From NCBI RefSeq assembly GCF_015670795.1, contig NZ_JADPCJ010000025.1, positions 1-37,162 on the forward strand: 37,162 bases of DNA, written 5' to 3'. This document shows, piece after piece, positions 15,861-23,895 of this stretch; position 1 is the first letter of the stretch; each line of letters opens with the position of its first letter. The DNA is from Collinsella aerofaciens. GTDB lineage: Bacteria > Actinomycetota > Coriobacteriia > Coriobacteriales > Coriobacteriaceae. A program made the position numbers and the translations under genes. A model generated the notes under the pieces. The model made no database searches and was not told the DNA's origin. It was given only the letters and a program-made list of their open reading frames with translations.

Positions 15861-18428
15861 TTATTTGCCCTTGGGCTTGCTGGCGTAGAACTTCTTCTTT
15901 TTGGGCTTGCCGGCGGGGGAGGGTTTGCCGGCAAAGTTGGACTTGCCGTTGCCGGCCTGCGCGTGCGCGGGTGCTGCCGCACGGGGCTTGCGGGCCTCGG
16001 AGTTGCGCAGTTCCTCGACGCGCTCGGCAATTTCCTCGGCGCTAAAGCCGACCTCTGCCATGGCGTCCTCGATGGGCAGGCGGCGCACGATGTAGCAGTG
16101 ATGCACCTTCTGGTTGCGCGCGAAGTCCTCGGGGATGGTCTGTGCCGTAATGTCCTCCAGCACCACGCCCGCGCGCGCGAGTTTGCGCGTCTCGGGGCGG
16201 AAGCCGCGCAGGTTGCAGCTAAAGATGGCATGGCCGCCCTGCGCGAGCAGACGCGATACGCCGGCCAAAAGCTCAACATGGTCGCGCTGGACATCCCAGG
16301 TGCGGCGGCCCATCTTGGACGAGTTCGAAAACGTGGGCGGGTCGACAAAGATCAGGTCCCAGCGGTTGCGCGTCTGGCGCTGGTCGCGAATCCAGGCGAG
16401 CACGTCGTCGCGCACAAAATGATGCTGAGGCCCCACAAAGCCGTTCTGGCGCATGTTGCGCTCGGCCCAGTCCAGATAGGTGTTGGAGAGGTCGACTGTC
16501 ACGGTCTCCTCGACGCCGCCATCGGCCGCGTAGCAGGTGGCAGTGCCGGTGTAGGCAAACAGGTTGAGGAAGCGGCGCGCTTGCTTGGCGTGCTCGCGCA
16601 CTAGGTTGCGGGTGACGCGGTGATCCAAGAAGATGCCCACATCCAGATAGTCGTCAAAGTTGACGGCAAAGGTGAGTCCGCCCTCTTCGATGAGTGGCAG
16701 ACGACGGCGTGCGATATTGGCGCGCTCGCCCGAGCTGCCCTTGCCGGCGCCCTGTTTGCCGTACTGCGAGCCGCCGCGCGAACGCATGCGGGCCTTGGCG
16801 TGCACATGCTCGGCCGGAACATCAAGGATGCGCGGCGCGATGGCCAGAATGTCGAGCATGCGGGCTTGGGCTAGCGCGGGGTCGATGGTCTTGGGCGCGG
16901 CGTATTCGGCGATGACGAGCCAGCGGCCCGGCGTCTGCGGGCAGCCCTCGTACAGGTCGATGGCGGCGGAGTAATCGGGCAGATCGGCATCGTAGACGCG
17001 GTAGCAGCTCACGCCCTCGCGCTTGGCCCACTTGCGGCGCAGACGGGCGTTCTTACGCAGGCGGTTGGCGAACTGCTCCGACTCGGGGATGAGCACGGGC
17101 AGCGGCTTGCCGTCACCCAGGTCGAGCATGGCGGCAGGCTCGGGCATGGCGGAAGCGGCGGCTCTGTCGTTGACGTCGTCGGCATCCGCAACCTTGGCCT
17201 CGGCATCCGTGCTGGTCGCAGCCTCAAACGCTGCGGCAGCGTGGTCGAGCGAAGGCCAGACTTCGACGGTCGCCTCCTCGTTGTTGGGCATGACGGCGAT
17301 TGAGCGCTCGGGCTCGGCGTGGAGCGCGCGGGCCAGCAATCCGTCGCGGGTGAGCGCGGCGACCGGCGCCGCGGCAAGCTCGGGCGCGCGGCGCAGCTCG
17401 CCGACCAGCGTCATGGCGTCGTGCATGAGCGAAAGCGGTGTCTCGGTCGTATCCGCGACCACGGCGGCACCCGCGACGGCGCCCGCATGGTCCAGTACGG
17501 TGGCGGACTTGGCGGCGCAAAAATCGACAAAGCGCTTGTAGCCGGCGCACTTAACCATGCGCTCAGCGGTCTTGCGGGCGGCGGGGTCAACATCCACGGC
17601 AACGATGCGCGCCTGGCGCTCGCGTGCCGTCGCCTCGCGCTCGCGCGCTTCGGCACGCAGCTGCTCCCACAGGGCAGCGTCATGCAGCTGCCAGCCCTCA
17701 AAGCCCCAGCGCTCGCGGACGGCACCCGGGGCGCGGTCGGTTAGGATATTCACGGCCTCCAGCAGCAGGCCGCCGCCGGCGCACGAGGCGTCGATCAGCG
17801 TAGGCAGGGCTTCGTTCTCGTAATCGTCGGCCGTTAGCTCGCGCTCGCACAGTGCGGTCCAGCCGACTTGCGCAAGCACCAGGGCGGCGTAGTCGGGGCG
17901 CAGCACGTGCGTGCCCTCGCCGGCGCGGGTCGCGGCGGGCGGCAGGCGCTTGAACAGCGGGTCGCCCGAAAGGTCCAGGCTGATGCTCGCGCGGCGCTGA
18001 CGCAGCGAAAGCAGCAGGTGAACGTCGGGATCGGCGGCGTCGACATCGGCGCGACGGCCCGTGGTCTCGGCCAGACGGTCGCACAGCGCGTCCTTGGCGC
18101 GCAGGGCCGAGAAGCGCGTGTTGCGCAGCTGCTCGGTCACGCCGCGGGCGGTGATGGCGATGGTGGCGCCGGGGCGAACAATGCTCTCCCAGGCGATGTC
18201 GTAAACGCCGTCGTACAACTCATCGGCATCCTGCGCCTCAAAGCGCCCAAGCACCACAAACACGCGGCTGGCCAGGCGCGACCACAGACAGGCGCGGTAG
18301 CCTTCTTCGAGCTCGCCCTCAAACGTAGCGCGGCCCTTCAGGCGGCGGACATGCGAAAGCCCGAGGCGTTTAAGCTCGTCGGCGAGTGCGGATTCAAAGC
18401 CCTCGGGGCAGCTTGCATAAAATTCCAT
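15861..18428 (-). CDS. rlmL: Fused RlmK/RlmL-type 23S rRNA methyltransferase, RlmL half degenerate
   Basis: An 855-residue protein with the E. coli RlmKL layout: ferredoxin-like/THUMP RNA-binding part (about 1-150), first methyltransferase (about 165-380), a linker to TNRLRKN-like FANRLRKNARLRRKW (about 452), and second methyltransferase with SAM site NLFAYTGTA (about 625) and DPPTFSNSSKM (about 696). The RlmK half (m7G2069) looks intact. In the RlmL half (m2G2445), the DPMCGSGT motif is DASCAGGG (about 214), and the NPPYGERL motif is replaced by DTTETPLS (about 328). That loses the target-base-binding NPPY, so activity of this half is doubtful. There is an insertion (about 355-440) and a Lys/Pro-rich C-terminal tail. 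ATG 18428 has GAGAGG upstream. Confidence 0.88.
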   Translation of the reverse strand: MEFYASCPEGFESALADELKRLGLSHVRRLKGRATFEGELEEGYRACLWSRLASRVFVVLGRFEAQDADELYDGVYDIAWESIVRPGATIAITARGVTEQLRNTRFSALRAKDALCDRLAETTGRRADVDAADPDVHLLLSLRQRRASISLDLSGDPLFKRLPPAATRAGEGTHVLRPDYAALVLAQVGWTALCERELTADDYENEALPTLIDASCAGGGLLLEAVNILTDRAPGAVRERWGFEGWQLHDAALWEQLRAEAREREATARERQARIVAVDVDPAARKTAERMVKCAGYKRFVDFCAAKSATVLDHAGAVAGAAVVADTTETPLSLMHDAMTLVGELRRAPELAAAPVAALTRDGLLARALHAEPERSIAVMPNNEEATVEVWPSLDHAAAAFEAATSTDAEAKVADADDVNDRAAASAMPEPAAMLDLGDGKPLPVLIPESEQFANRLRKNARLRRKWAKREGVSCYRVYDADLPDYSAAIDLYEGCPQTPGRWLVIAEYAAPKTIDPALAQARMLDILAIAPRILDVPAEHVHAKARMRSRGGSQYGKQGAGKGSSGERANIARRRLPLIEEGGLTFAVNFDDYLDVGIFLDHRVTRNLVREHAKQARRFLNLFAYTGTATCYAADGGVEETVTVDLSNTYLDWAERNMRQNGFVGPQHHFVRDDVLAWIRDQRQTRNRWDLIFVDPPTFSNSSKMGRRTWDVQRDHVELLAGVSRLLAQGGHAIFSCNLRGFRPETRKLARAGVVLEDITAQTIPEDFARNQKVHHCYIVRRLPIEDAMAEVGFSAEEIAERVEELRNSEARKPRAAAPAHAQAGNGKSNFAGKPSPAGKPKKKKFYASKPKGK

Positions 18429-18455
18429 GGGTGACCTCTCTGATTGCGTCGCTTC

Positions 18456-18461
18456 ATTATA
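18456..18461 (-). promoter_or_regulatory. -10 hexamer of the methyltransferase promoter
   Basis: A perfect TATAAT on the - strand, 28 bp before the start codon of the RlmKL gene, in the 75-bp gap shared with the divergent HAD gene. No good -35 hexamer is evident. Confidence 0.45.
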
Positions 18462-18503
18462 TGATGGATGCTTCGTTTGCCCTTATCCTCGAAAGGAACT
18501 CAT

Positions 18504-19331
18504 ATGATTGATGCGTGTTCCGAATCCGCCGTGCTCTTTTTTGACGTGGACGGCACGTTGACGTCGTTTGATCCCGACGATATGACCGACAAGGACTTCA
18601 ATGCAATACATCCGTCGAAGGCTGTTGTTGATGCATTTGGTCGCTTGCGCAATGCGGGTCACCAGGCATTTATCTGCACGGGTCGTCCCTTGTGGCTGAT
18701 TGCCGATGGCCTGCGCGCGCTGAACCCGGCGGGTATCGTTGCCATGGCGGGGGCGACGCTCGAGATCGAGGGACGCGTGGTGCATGAGGACTGCTTTGAC
18801 GAAGACATTGTTGAGGAGCTTGCGCGTCGCGTTGTGGATGCCGGCATCGAGGTTTTTTTCGAGTCCAACGCTGCGACTTTTGCGCTGGAGCCTGTGGGCG
18901 TTGAGTGCTCGTCTTTAATCGGTACCTCTGTGGTGCACAGCGCCGAGGAGATGCGCGTCGAGGGCCGTCTGCGCGTGGGCAAGGTGTGCATCACCGCGGG
19001 CGACCTGGCGCGCGTAGCCAGCGATGACGGCTTTATCGATCGCGAGTTTGAGCTGTGCAACACCGGTGGTCAGAATCGCGAGCTGAGCCCCAGGGGCATT
19101 GACAAGGGCGTGGGCGTGGCGCGAGCGCTGGCGTATCTGGGCCGCGAGGGAAATGCGCGCACTTTTGGCTTTGGCGATTCGGGCAACGACCTGGGCATGC
19201 TCGCTGCGGTCGAGACGGCTGTCGCCATGGGCAACGCCATGCCCGAGGTCAAGGCGGTCGCCGACTACGTGACCGACGATGTCGCACACGACGGTACCGT
19301 CACCGCCATGCGCCACTTTGGGTTGATCTAA
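18504..19331 (+). CDS. HAD-superfamily (Cof-type) phosphatase
   Basis: The 275-residue product has motif I FFDVDGTLT (nucleophile Asp14 and Asp16), motif II ICTGR (Thr near 56), and motif IV GFGDSGNDLGML (about 226), with the IIB-type cap domain between II and III. Cof-type enzymes dephosphorylate sugar phosphates, nucleotides or cofactors; the natural substrate cannot be inferred from sequence. ATG 18504 follows GAAAGGA with 6-nt spacing; an in-frame start at 18468 lies before that site. It stands alone between the divergent methyltransferase gene and a shared terminator. Confidence 0.87.
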   Translation: MIDACSESAVLFFDVDGTLTSFDPDDMTDKDFNAIHPSKAVVDAFGRLRNAGHQAFICTGRPLWLIADGLRALNPAGIVAMAGATLEIEGRVVHEDCFDEDIVEELARRVVDAGIEVFFESNAATFALEPVGVECSSLIGTSVVHSAEEMRVEGRLRVGKVCITAGDLARVASDDGFIDREFELCNTGGQNRELSPRGIDKGVGVARALAYLGREGNARTFGFGDSGNDLGMLAAVETAVAMGNAMPEVKAVADYVTDDVAHDGTVTAMRHFGLI

Positions 19332-19332
19332 T

Positions 19333-19372
19333 AAATGGCCGGGTCGCCCGCAGTGGGACGACCCGGCCATTT
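19333..19372. terminator. Bidirectional terminator between HAD and DeoR genes
   Basis: AAATGGCCGGGTCG (19333-19346) and its exact complement (19359-19372) form a 14-bp stem with a 12-nt loop, lying in the 44-bp gap between the convergent stop codons. It has only short T runs. Confidence 0.8.
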
Positions 19373-19375
19373 GAG

Positions 19376-20167
19376 CTATTTTGCAATATAGAGCTTGGGA
19401 TGACTGCGACTGCTCTCGATCGCCGCCGTCATGATGCCCTCGTCGTCTCCATCAACGATGATGCCATCGAGGTCATCGATTTGCGCGGACTGATAAAAAC
19501 TGGTCTTGTTGAACTTTCCCTGGTCAACCATCATATAGCCCTGGTTTGAGTTGGTCAGGTACATATGCTTAATCATGGCCGAGAAGTCGTGCTCGACGGT
19601 AAAGCCGTGGTCGGGGTGGAATCCGTCGGCACTGACAAACGCCTTGTCGGCATGTAGTTTGCTCATGCAGTCGAGCGTTAGTGCGCCCGCGAGATAGAGG
19701 TGGCCCTTGCGCACGGAGCCGCCCAGCAGCACTACCGAAGCATTGGGGAGATTGAAGCTGGCGTAGTTTGCGATTGCAAGATCGCCGGTGATAATGGTGA
19801 TCTCATGCTTATCCATGAGGGCTTTAGCGAAGTAAAAGCCTGTGGTGCCGATATCAATTACCAGAACATCGCCATCATCAACAAGAGTTGCTGCGGTTGC
19901 GGCGATGGCCTCCTTGGCCTCGACTTGGACATTGATGCGCTCCTCGGGATACGAGATTGCGTTGGAGCGAGAAAGCGATACCGCTCCGCCGCGTACGCGA
20001 CGCAGCTTGCCTTCGGATTCCAGTGAGACGAGGTCGTGTCGTGCGGTGACTTCCGAAACCGAAAAACGGCGAACGATGTCGGATACCGAGATATTTGGCT
20101 TTTCGGCCAGCCAATTCATGATAAATCGCTGACGCTCGGCCGGTGAAAGGTCTGAAGTAGATGCCAT
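19376..20167 (-). CDS. DeoR-family transcriptional repressor
   Basis: A 263-residue regulator with an N-terminal DeoR helix-turn-helix (about 8-62: AERQRFIMNWLAEK, then VSEVTARHDLVSLESEGKL and RVRGGAV) and a C-terminal sugar-phosphate sensing domain of the isomerase-like fold with IGTTGFYFAKAL (about 100) and SADGF. Such proteins repress sugar operons and release DNA on binding a phosphorylated intermediate. ATG 20167 has AGGAG at 6-nt spacing; in-frame codons further up to 20281 lie beyond the promoter. It is divergent from the transaldolase-PTS operon, its probable target, with TTTCGATAG-like repeats near both promoters. Confidence 0.9.
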   Translation of the reverse strand: MASTSDLSPAERQRFIMNWLAEKPNISVSDIVRRFSVSEVTARHDLVSLESEGKLRRVRGGAVSLSRSNAISYPEERINVQVEAKEAIAATAATLVDDGDVLVIDIGTTGFYFAKALMDKHEITIITGDLAIANYASFNLPNASVVLLGGSVRKGHLYLAGALTLDCMSKLHADKAFVSADGFHPDHGFTVEHDFSAMIKHMYLTNSNQGYMMVDQGKFNKTSFYQSAQIDDLDGIIVDGDDEGIMTAAIESSRSHPKLYIAK

Positions 20168-20515
20168 ATGCCGCTCCTTTTGAACAAAAGGCAAAAGATG
20201 CGCCTTTCGTAATCGAAATATAACGTATCGATATGAAAAGAACAAGGTAAATTCGAATGAATCGAATGAACGGAATGGCATGTCCTAAATGCATGCGTAG
20301 CAGATAGTTCGCACGTAGACGGGCTATAAAGAGTCTCATTCTGAAGGCGCCGCCCAAAAGAAGTACGTTCACACCCGATATTCGACCGCTCACGGAAAGT
20401 TGACAATTGAGCTTTCGATAGCTTTTGAAATGGTTTATAAAAGAAAACCGAAAAGCTTTTGAAACAAAGAAGAAGGCTTTCGATAGCAATAGTGCTAGAT
20501 GAGAAAGGACCGAAC
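20168..20515. promoter_or_regulatory. Divergent regulatory region deoR-type / transaldolase-PTS operon
   Basis: On the deoR side are a TATATT -10 candidate (20217-20222, - strand), the palindrome TTTCGTAATCGAAA (20205-20218) and a 9-bp-period repeat CGAATGAAT/CGAATGAAC (20254-20271). On the operon side are TTGACA (20400-20405), two copies of GCTTTCGATAGC (20411-20422, 20476-20487) and two of AGCTTTTGAAA (20420-20430, 20454-20464), with TATAAA at 20436-20441 as a -10 candidate. Repeated TTTCG-type half-sites are typical of DeoR-family operators. The exact promoter of the operon is uncertain. Confidence 0.55.
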
Positions 20516-21226
20516 ATGGCTATCAAGGTGTTTGCCGACGGCGCTAACCTCGAAGGCATGCTTGACATGCATGACAATGGTAACGTTCAGGGCTTCACGA
20601 CCAATCCTTCCCTTATGAAGGCCGGTGGCGTGACTGACTACCGCGCTTTTGCCAAGACGGTTCTTGAGCACATTACCGATGTGTCGGTCTCTTTTGAGGT
20701 GTTCGCCGACGACGAGGCGGGTATGGAGGCCGAGGCTCGCGAGATTGCAACCTGGGCAGACAACGTCTATGTTAAGATTCCGGCGCTCAACACCAAGGGC
20801 GAGTCCACTGCCGCGCTGGTCAAGCGCCTTTCTGCCGACGGCATCAAGGTGAATGTCACCACTATCTTCACGCCCGAGCAGGTCGACGAGTTCGTCGATG
20901 CCGTTTCTGCCGAGACCCCCTCTATTCTGTCTATCTTTGCCGGTCGCATTGCCGATACCGGCGTCGATCCGCTGCCCCTCATGGCGGAGTCCGTAAAGAA
21001 GGCTGCCGTTAAGCCTGCTGCCGAGGTTCTCTGGGCGTCTACGCGCGAGGTCCTCAATATCTTCCAGGCGGAGTCCGTTGGATGCCAGATCATTACGGTC
21101 CCCAATGCCATTCTTGCCAAGCGCAAGAATTTCGGGAAAGATTTGCTTGAGTATTCGCTTGATACGGTCAAGGGCTTTGCCCGCGACGTTCAGGCGCTTG
21201 GTTTTCATATCTTGCCCGAGGAGTAG
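20516..21226 (+). CDS. Small transaldolase (TalC/F6P-aldolase family)
   Basis: This 236-residue alpha/beta barrel belongs to the short transaldolase family. Visible are FTTNPSLMKAGG (about 27-38), the Schiff-base lysine Lys87 in VYVKIPALN, and SIFAGRIADTG (about 139-150). The enzyme transfers or cleaves a dihydroxyacetone unit (fructose-6-phosphate or sedoheptulose-7-phosphate). ATG 20516 has AAAGGA 6 nt upstream; an upstream in-frame TTG at 20459 overlaps the operator repeats. It is the first gene of an operon with PTS IIA, IIB and IIC, so it probably acts on the phosphorylated sugar that the PTS imports or on a product of it. Confidence 0.88.
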   Translation: MAIKVFADGANLEGMLDMHDNGNVQGFTTNPSLMKAGGVTDYRAFAKTVLEHITDVSVSFEVFADDEAGMEAEAREIATWADNVYVKIPALNTKGESTAALVKRLSADGIKVNVTTIFTPEQVDEFVDAVSAETPSILSIFAGRIADTGVDPLPLMAESVKKAAVKPAAEVLWASTREVLNIFQAESVGCQIITVPNAILAKRKNFGKDLLEYSLDTVKGFARDVQALGFHILPEE

Positions 21227-21235
21227 GGGACGAGC

Positions 21236-21682
21236 ATGCTGACCGATCTTCTTAAACCCGAGCTTGTTGCCTGCCACGTCGAGGCCTCCGACTGGGAGGA
21301 AGCGATCAGGGCATGCGGTAAGTTGCTCGTAGACGCTGGCAAATGCGACCAGAGCTATGTTGACGCCATGATTTCATCGGTTCACAAATTCGGCCCCTAT
21401 ATGGTCTTGGAAGAGGGCATCGCCATGCCCCACGCCCAGGCAGATGGCAATGTGAGTGAAGCGGGAATCTGTATCGTCACGCTTGACCCTGCCGTTGCGT
21501 TTGGACACGAGGATTTCGATCCGGTTCACGTGCTCGTGGGTATTTGCGCACCCGACCCCAAGGCTCATCTTGGCTGCTTGGCGGAGCTTTCGCAGATGTT
21601 CGAGGACGAAGACTGCGTTGCCAAGCTCAGCGCATGCGATACGCCCGAGCAGGTTTTGGAGACCATGCGTTCATTCTTTTAG
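21236..21682 (+). CDS. PTS EIIA component, fructose/mannitol-ascorbate type
   Basis: A 148-residue PTS_EIIA_2 domain. The phospho-accepting His66 lies in EGIAMPHAQ, preceded by KFGPYMVLEEG, as in UlaC/SgaA-type proteins. It receives phosphate from HPr and passes it to the EIIB encoded next. The start ATG 21236 is 9 bp after the transaldolase stop, with GAGGAG and GGGG just upstream. Separate IIA, IIB and IIC genes in this order resemble ascorbate-type systems. Confidence 0.9.
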   Translation: MLTDLLKPELVACHVEASDWEEAIRACGKLLVDAGKCDQSYVDAMISSVHKFGPYMVLEEGIAMPHAQADGNVSEAGICIVTLDPAVAFGHEDFDPVHVLVGICAPDPKAHLGCLAELSQMFEDEDCVAKLSACDTPEQVLETMRSFF

Positions 21683-21695
21683 GCCTTAATGGCAC

Positions 21696-21709
21696 GGCGA
21701 TGCGTCGCC
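21696..21709 (+). other. Small intercistronic hairpin IIA-IIB
   Basis: GGCGA-TGCG-TCGCC followed by GCTTTTGG lies in the 75-bp gap between PTS genes. It may be a weak attenuator or an mRNA-processing site. Confidence 0.35.
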
Positions 21710-21757
21710 GCTTTTGGATAGACGGAAAACCGTCACGTGTAGGAGAGGAAGGTTGCC

Positions 21758-22033
21758 ATGCATATCATCACCGTATGCGGAAACGGCATCGGGTCTAGCC
21801 TGATGCTCGCTGGCAAAGTCGAGGAGCTTTGCGAGGAGGAGGGCATCAAGGCCGACGTTGAGTCTATGGACCTGAACGGTGCTTCTTCCGCAAATCCGGA
21901 TCTGTTCATCACCGTTAAGGAACTCGCTCCCGAGCTCCACGGCAACGTTGTGATCGTTCGCAGCTATGTGAACAAGAAGAAGATCCGCGAAGACGCCCTC
22001 GAGGCAATCAAGGCGGCCGCCGCTAACGCCTAA
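21758..22033 (+). CDS. PTS EIIB component, ascorbate (Sga/Ula) type
   Basis: A 91-residue EIIB with the phosphocysteine loop at the N-terminus: Cys7 in VCGNGIGSSLM. This is the lactose/ascorbate IIB type; the residues around Cys fit the SgaB/UlaB group. It takes phosphate from EIIA His66 and gives it to the sugar as EIIC transports it. A strong purine-rich site (AGGAGAGGAAGG) precedes ATG 21758. Confidence 0.9.
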   Translation: MHIITVCGNGIGSSLMLAGKVEELCEEEGIKADVESMDLNGASSANPDLFITVKELAPELHGNVVIVRSYVNKKKIREDALEAIKAAAANA

Positions 22034-22047
22034 AGCGGCACAAAAAA

Positions 22048-22080
22048 GGGCGGTTCCCTGTGGAAGAGGGAAACGCGCCC
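22048..22080 (+). other. Intercistronic hairpin IIB-IIC
   Basis: GGGCGGTTCCCT (22048-22059) pairs with AGGGAAACGCGCCC (22067-22080) with one bulge. No T-tract follows and the IIC ribosome site begins 10 bp later, so an mRNA stabiliser or expression-tuning element is more likely than a terminator. Confidence 0.5.
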
Positions 22081-22104
22081 ACGTTAGAGAGAAAGGAAGC
22101 GCAG

Positions 22105-23496
22105 ATGCAAGCCATCCTTCCCATACTTGAGTTTATCCAATCGATTCTGACCAAGCCAGCATGGATCATGGGTCTATTTGCCTTTGTGGGCCTTGTCGCG
22201 CTTAAGCGTCCTGCCCACAAGGTGATGACGGGCACCCTGAAGCCCATTCTGGGTTACATCATGCTGTCTGCCGGCGCCGCTGTTGTCCAGGAGAACCTTG
22301 CTCCGCTGGGTACCTTCATCGAGACCGGTTTCCACATCACCGGCGTCGTGCCCAACAACGAGGTCGTCGTTTCGATGGCTCAGAGCGTCCTCGGCGTTCA
22401 GACCATGATGATCCTGATTCTCGGCTACGTCGTGAACATTATCATTGCCCGCTTTACCAAGTTTAAGTACATCTTCCTGACGGGCCATCACAGCATGTTC
22501 ATGGCTTGCCTGCTGTCTGCCGTTCTGCAGGCATCTGGCTTCCAGGATGTCCAGCTTGTCATCGTGGGTGGCATGTTCCTGGGCCTCGTGAGCGCTATGC
22601 TTCCCGCCGTTGGTCAGCGTTTCACCGAGAAGGTTACCGATGGCGATGAAATCGCCATGGGCCACTTCGGTTCACTCGCCTATTACATCTCCGCTGCAGT
22701 CGGTACGCTTTTTGCTAAGGACGCCGAGGAGAACAGCACCGAGAAGATCGAGGTTCCCGAGAAGTTCTCCTTCCTGCGCGACACCACCATCTCCACGGCT
22801 CTCACCATGGCCTTCTTCTACCTGGTTACCGCTTTCGCCGCTTACATCGCAGATCCTGCGGTCGTTACCAAGACCGCTGGCGGCGACAATGTAATCGTCT
22901 ACGCCCTGACCTGTGCTCTGTCCTTCGCCGTCGGTGTCACTATCGTCTACAACGGCGTTCGTATGATCCTTGCCGACCTGGTCCCGGCTTTCCAGGGCAT
23001 CTCCAACAAGCTGATCCCCGGCGCCATCCCCGCCGTCGACTGCGCCGTCTTCTTCCCCTATGCTCCCACCGCCGTCATCCTCGGCTTTGTCGCTTCCTTC
23101 ATCGGTGGCGTGGTCGGTATGTTCATCGTGGGCGCTACCCTGGGCATCTTCATCATCCCGGGCATGGTTCCCCACTTCTTCTGCGGTGCTACCGCAGGCA
23201 TCTACGGCAATGCTACCGGCGGTCGCAAGGGCGCAGCTCTTGGTGCTTTCGTCAACGGCCTGCTCATCACCTTTGCCCCGGCTCTGCTCCTGCCCGTTCT
23301 TGACGTCTTTGGCTTCAAGAACACTACGTTCGGCGACTTCGATTTCTCCGTCATTGGTATTACGCTCGGCCGCGCTGCCGAGGCCTTCGGTACCACCGGT
23401 GTCTACGCGATTCTCGCTGTCCTTCTGGTCGTCGCCTTCGTCCCCAACTTCATCCACACCAAGGGTGCTGTGATCAATCACGTTGAGGAAGAGTAA
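22105..23496 (+). CDS. PTS EIIC component, ascorbate (UlaA/SgaT) type
   Basis: The 463-residue membrane protein has about 11 hydrophobic segments and typical SgaT/UlaA sequences: LKPILGYIMLSAGA (about 52), FLTGHHSMFMA near 130 and GGRKGAALGAFVNGLLITF near 375. It forms the sugar channel for the IIA/IIB pair. ATG 22105 follows GAAAGGAAG; an in-frame start at 22060 lies within the intercistronic hairpin. The known substrate of the family is L-ascorbate, but none of the ascorbate pathway enzymes (UlaD/E/F/G) is beside it, so the real substrate may differ. Confidence 0.92.
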   Translation: MQAILPILEFIQSILTKPAWIMGLFAFVGLVALKRPAHKVMTGTLKPILGYIMLSAGAAVVQENLAPLGTFIETGFHITGVVPNNEVVVSMAQSVLGVQTMMILILGYVVNIIIARFTKFKYIFLTGHHSMFMACLLSAVLQASGFQDVQLVIVGGMFLGLVSAMLPAVGQRFTEKVTDGDEIAMGHFGSLAYYISAAVGTLFAKDAEENSTEKIEVPEKFSFLRDTTISTALTMAFFYLVTAFAAYIADPAVVTKTAGGDNVIVYALTCALSFAVGVTIVYNGVRMILADLVPAFQGISNKLIPGAIPAVDCAVFFPYAPTAVILGFVASFIGGVVGMFIVGATLGIFIIPGMVPHFFCGATAGIYGNATGGRKGAALGAFVNGLLITFAPALLLPVLDVFGFKNTTFGDFDFSVIGITLGRAAEAFGTTGVYAILAVLLVVAFVPNFIHTKGAVINHVEEE

Positions 23497-23895
23497 TCCA
23501 GGCGTACGTTAAGCCCTAATCGGGCGGAGCTCCGATAACCGGCTCCTACACGGAAGCGGTGACGTCTCAAATGAGGCGTCACTGCTTTTTACTTTGGGGC
23601 GATTGTGAAAACGAGCCGGCAAGGCGCTGCTTCTGTTCCGTGAACGGAATTAACCGCAATGATCGGCAAAAACGTTTTGCCGCTGGGGCGTCGATATAAA
23701 AATGGTAAATCTGCAAAACCGTTCGCCGAGAAGATAAAAACCCGCAGCTCACGCCTTGATGAACGTAGGTAAAGTGTTTAGCAGTTCAACACCCATATGC
23801 AAGCGAAAGTTTTGTTGCGGTATCTGCAAGTTTTCCCATTGGATGAGAAAAACTTGCAAGTTCGACGATGGGCAGCGGCGGTTCGTCCTTTGCTG
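23497..23895. other. 399-bp intergenic region between convergent operons
   Basis: It contains the PTS operon terminator (23554-23590), palindromes TTCCGTGAACGGAA (23636-23649) and GGCAAAAACGTTTTGCC (23665-23681), and a GCAAGTTTT/AAAACTTGC inverted repeat (23826-23857) close to the end of tex. No gene is recognised. Confidence 0.55.
23554..23590 (+). terminator. Intrinsic terminator of the transaldolase-PTS operon
   Basis: GTGACGTCTCA (23559-23569) pairs with TGAGGCGTCAC (23572-23582), one mismatch, followed by TGCTTTTT. It lies 60 bp after the EIIC stop. Confidence 0.85.
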
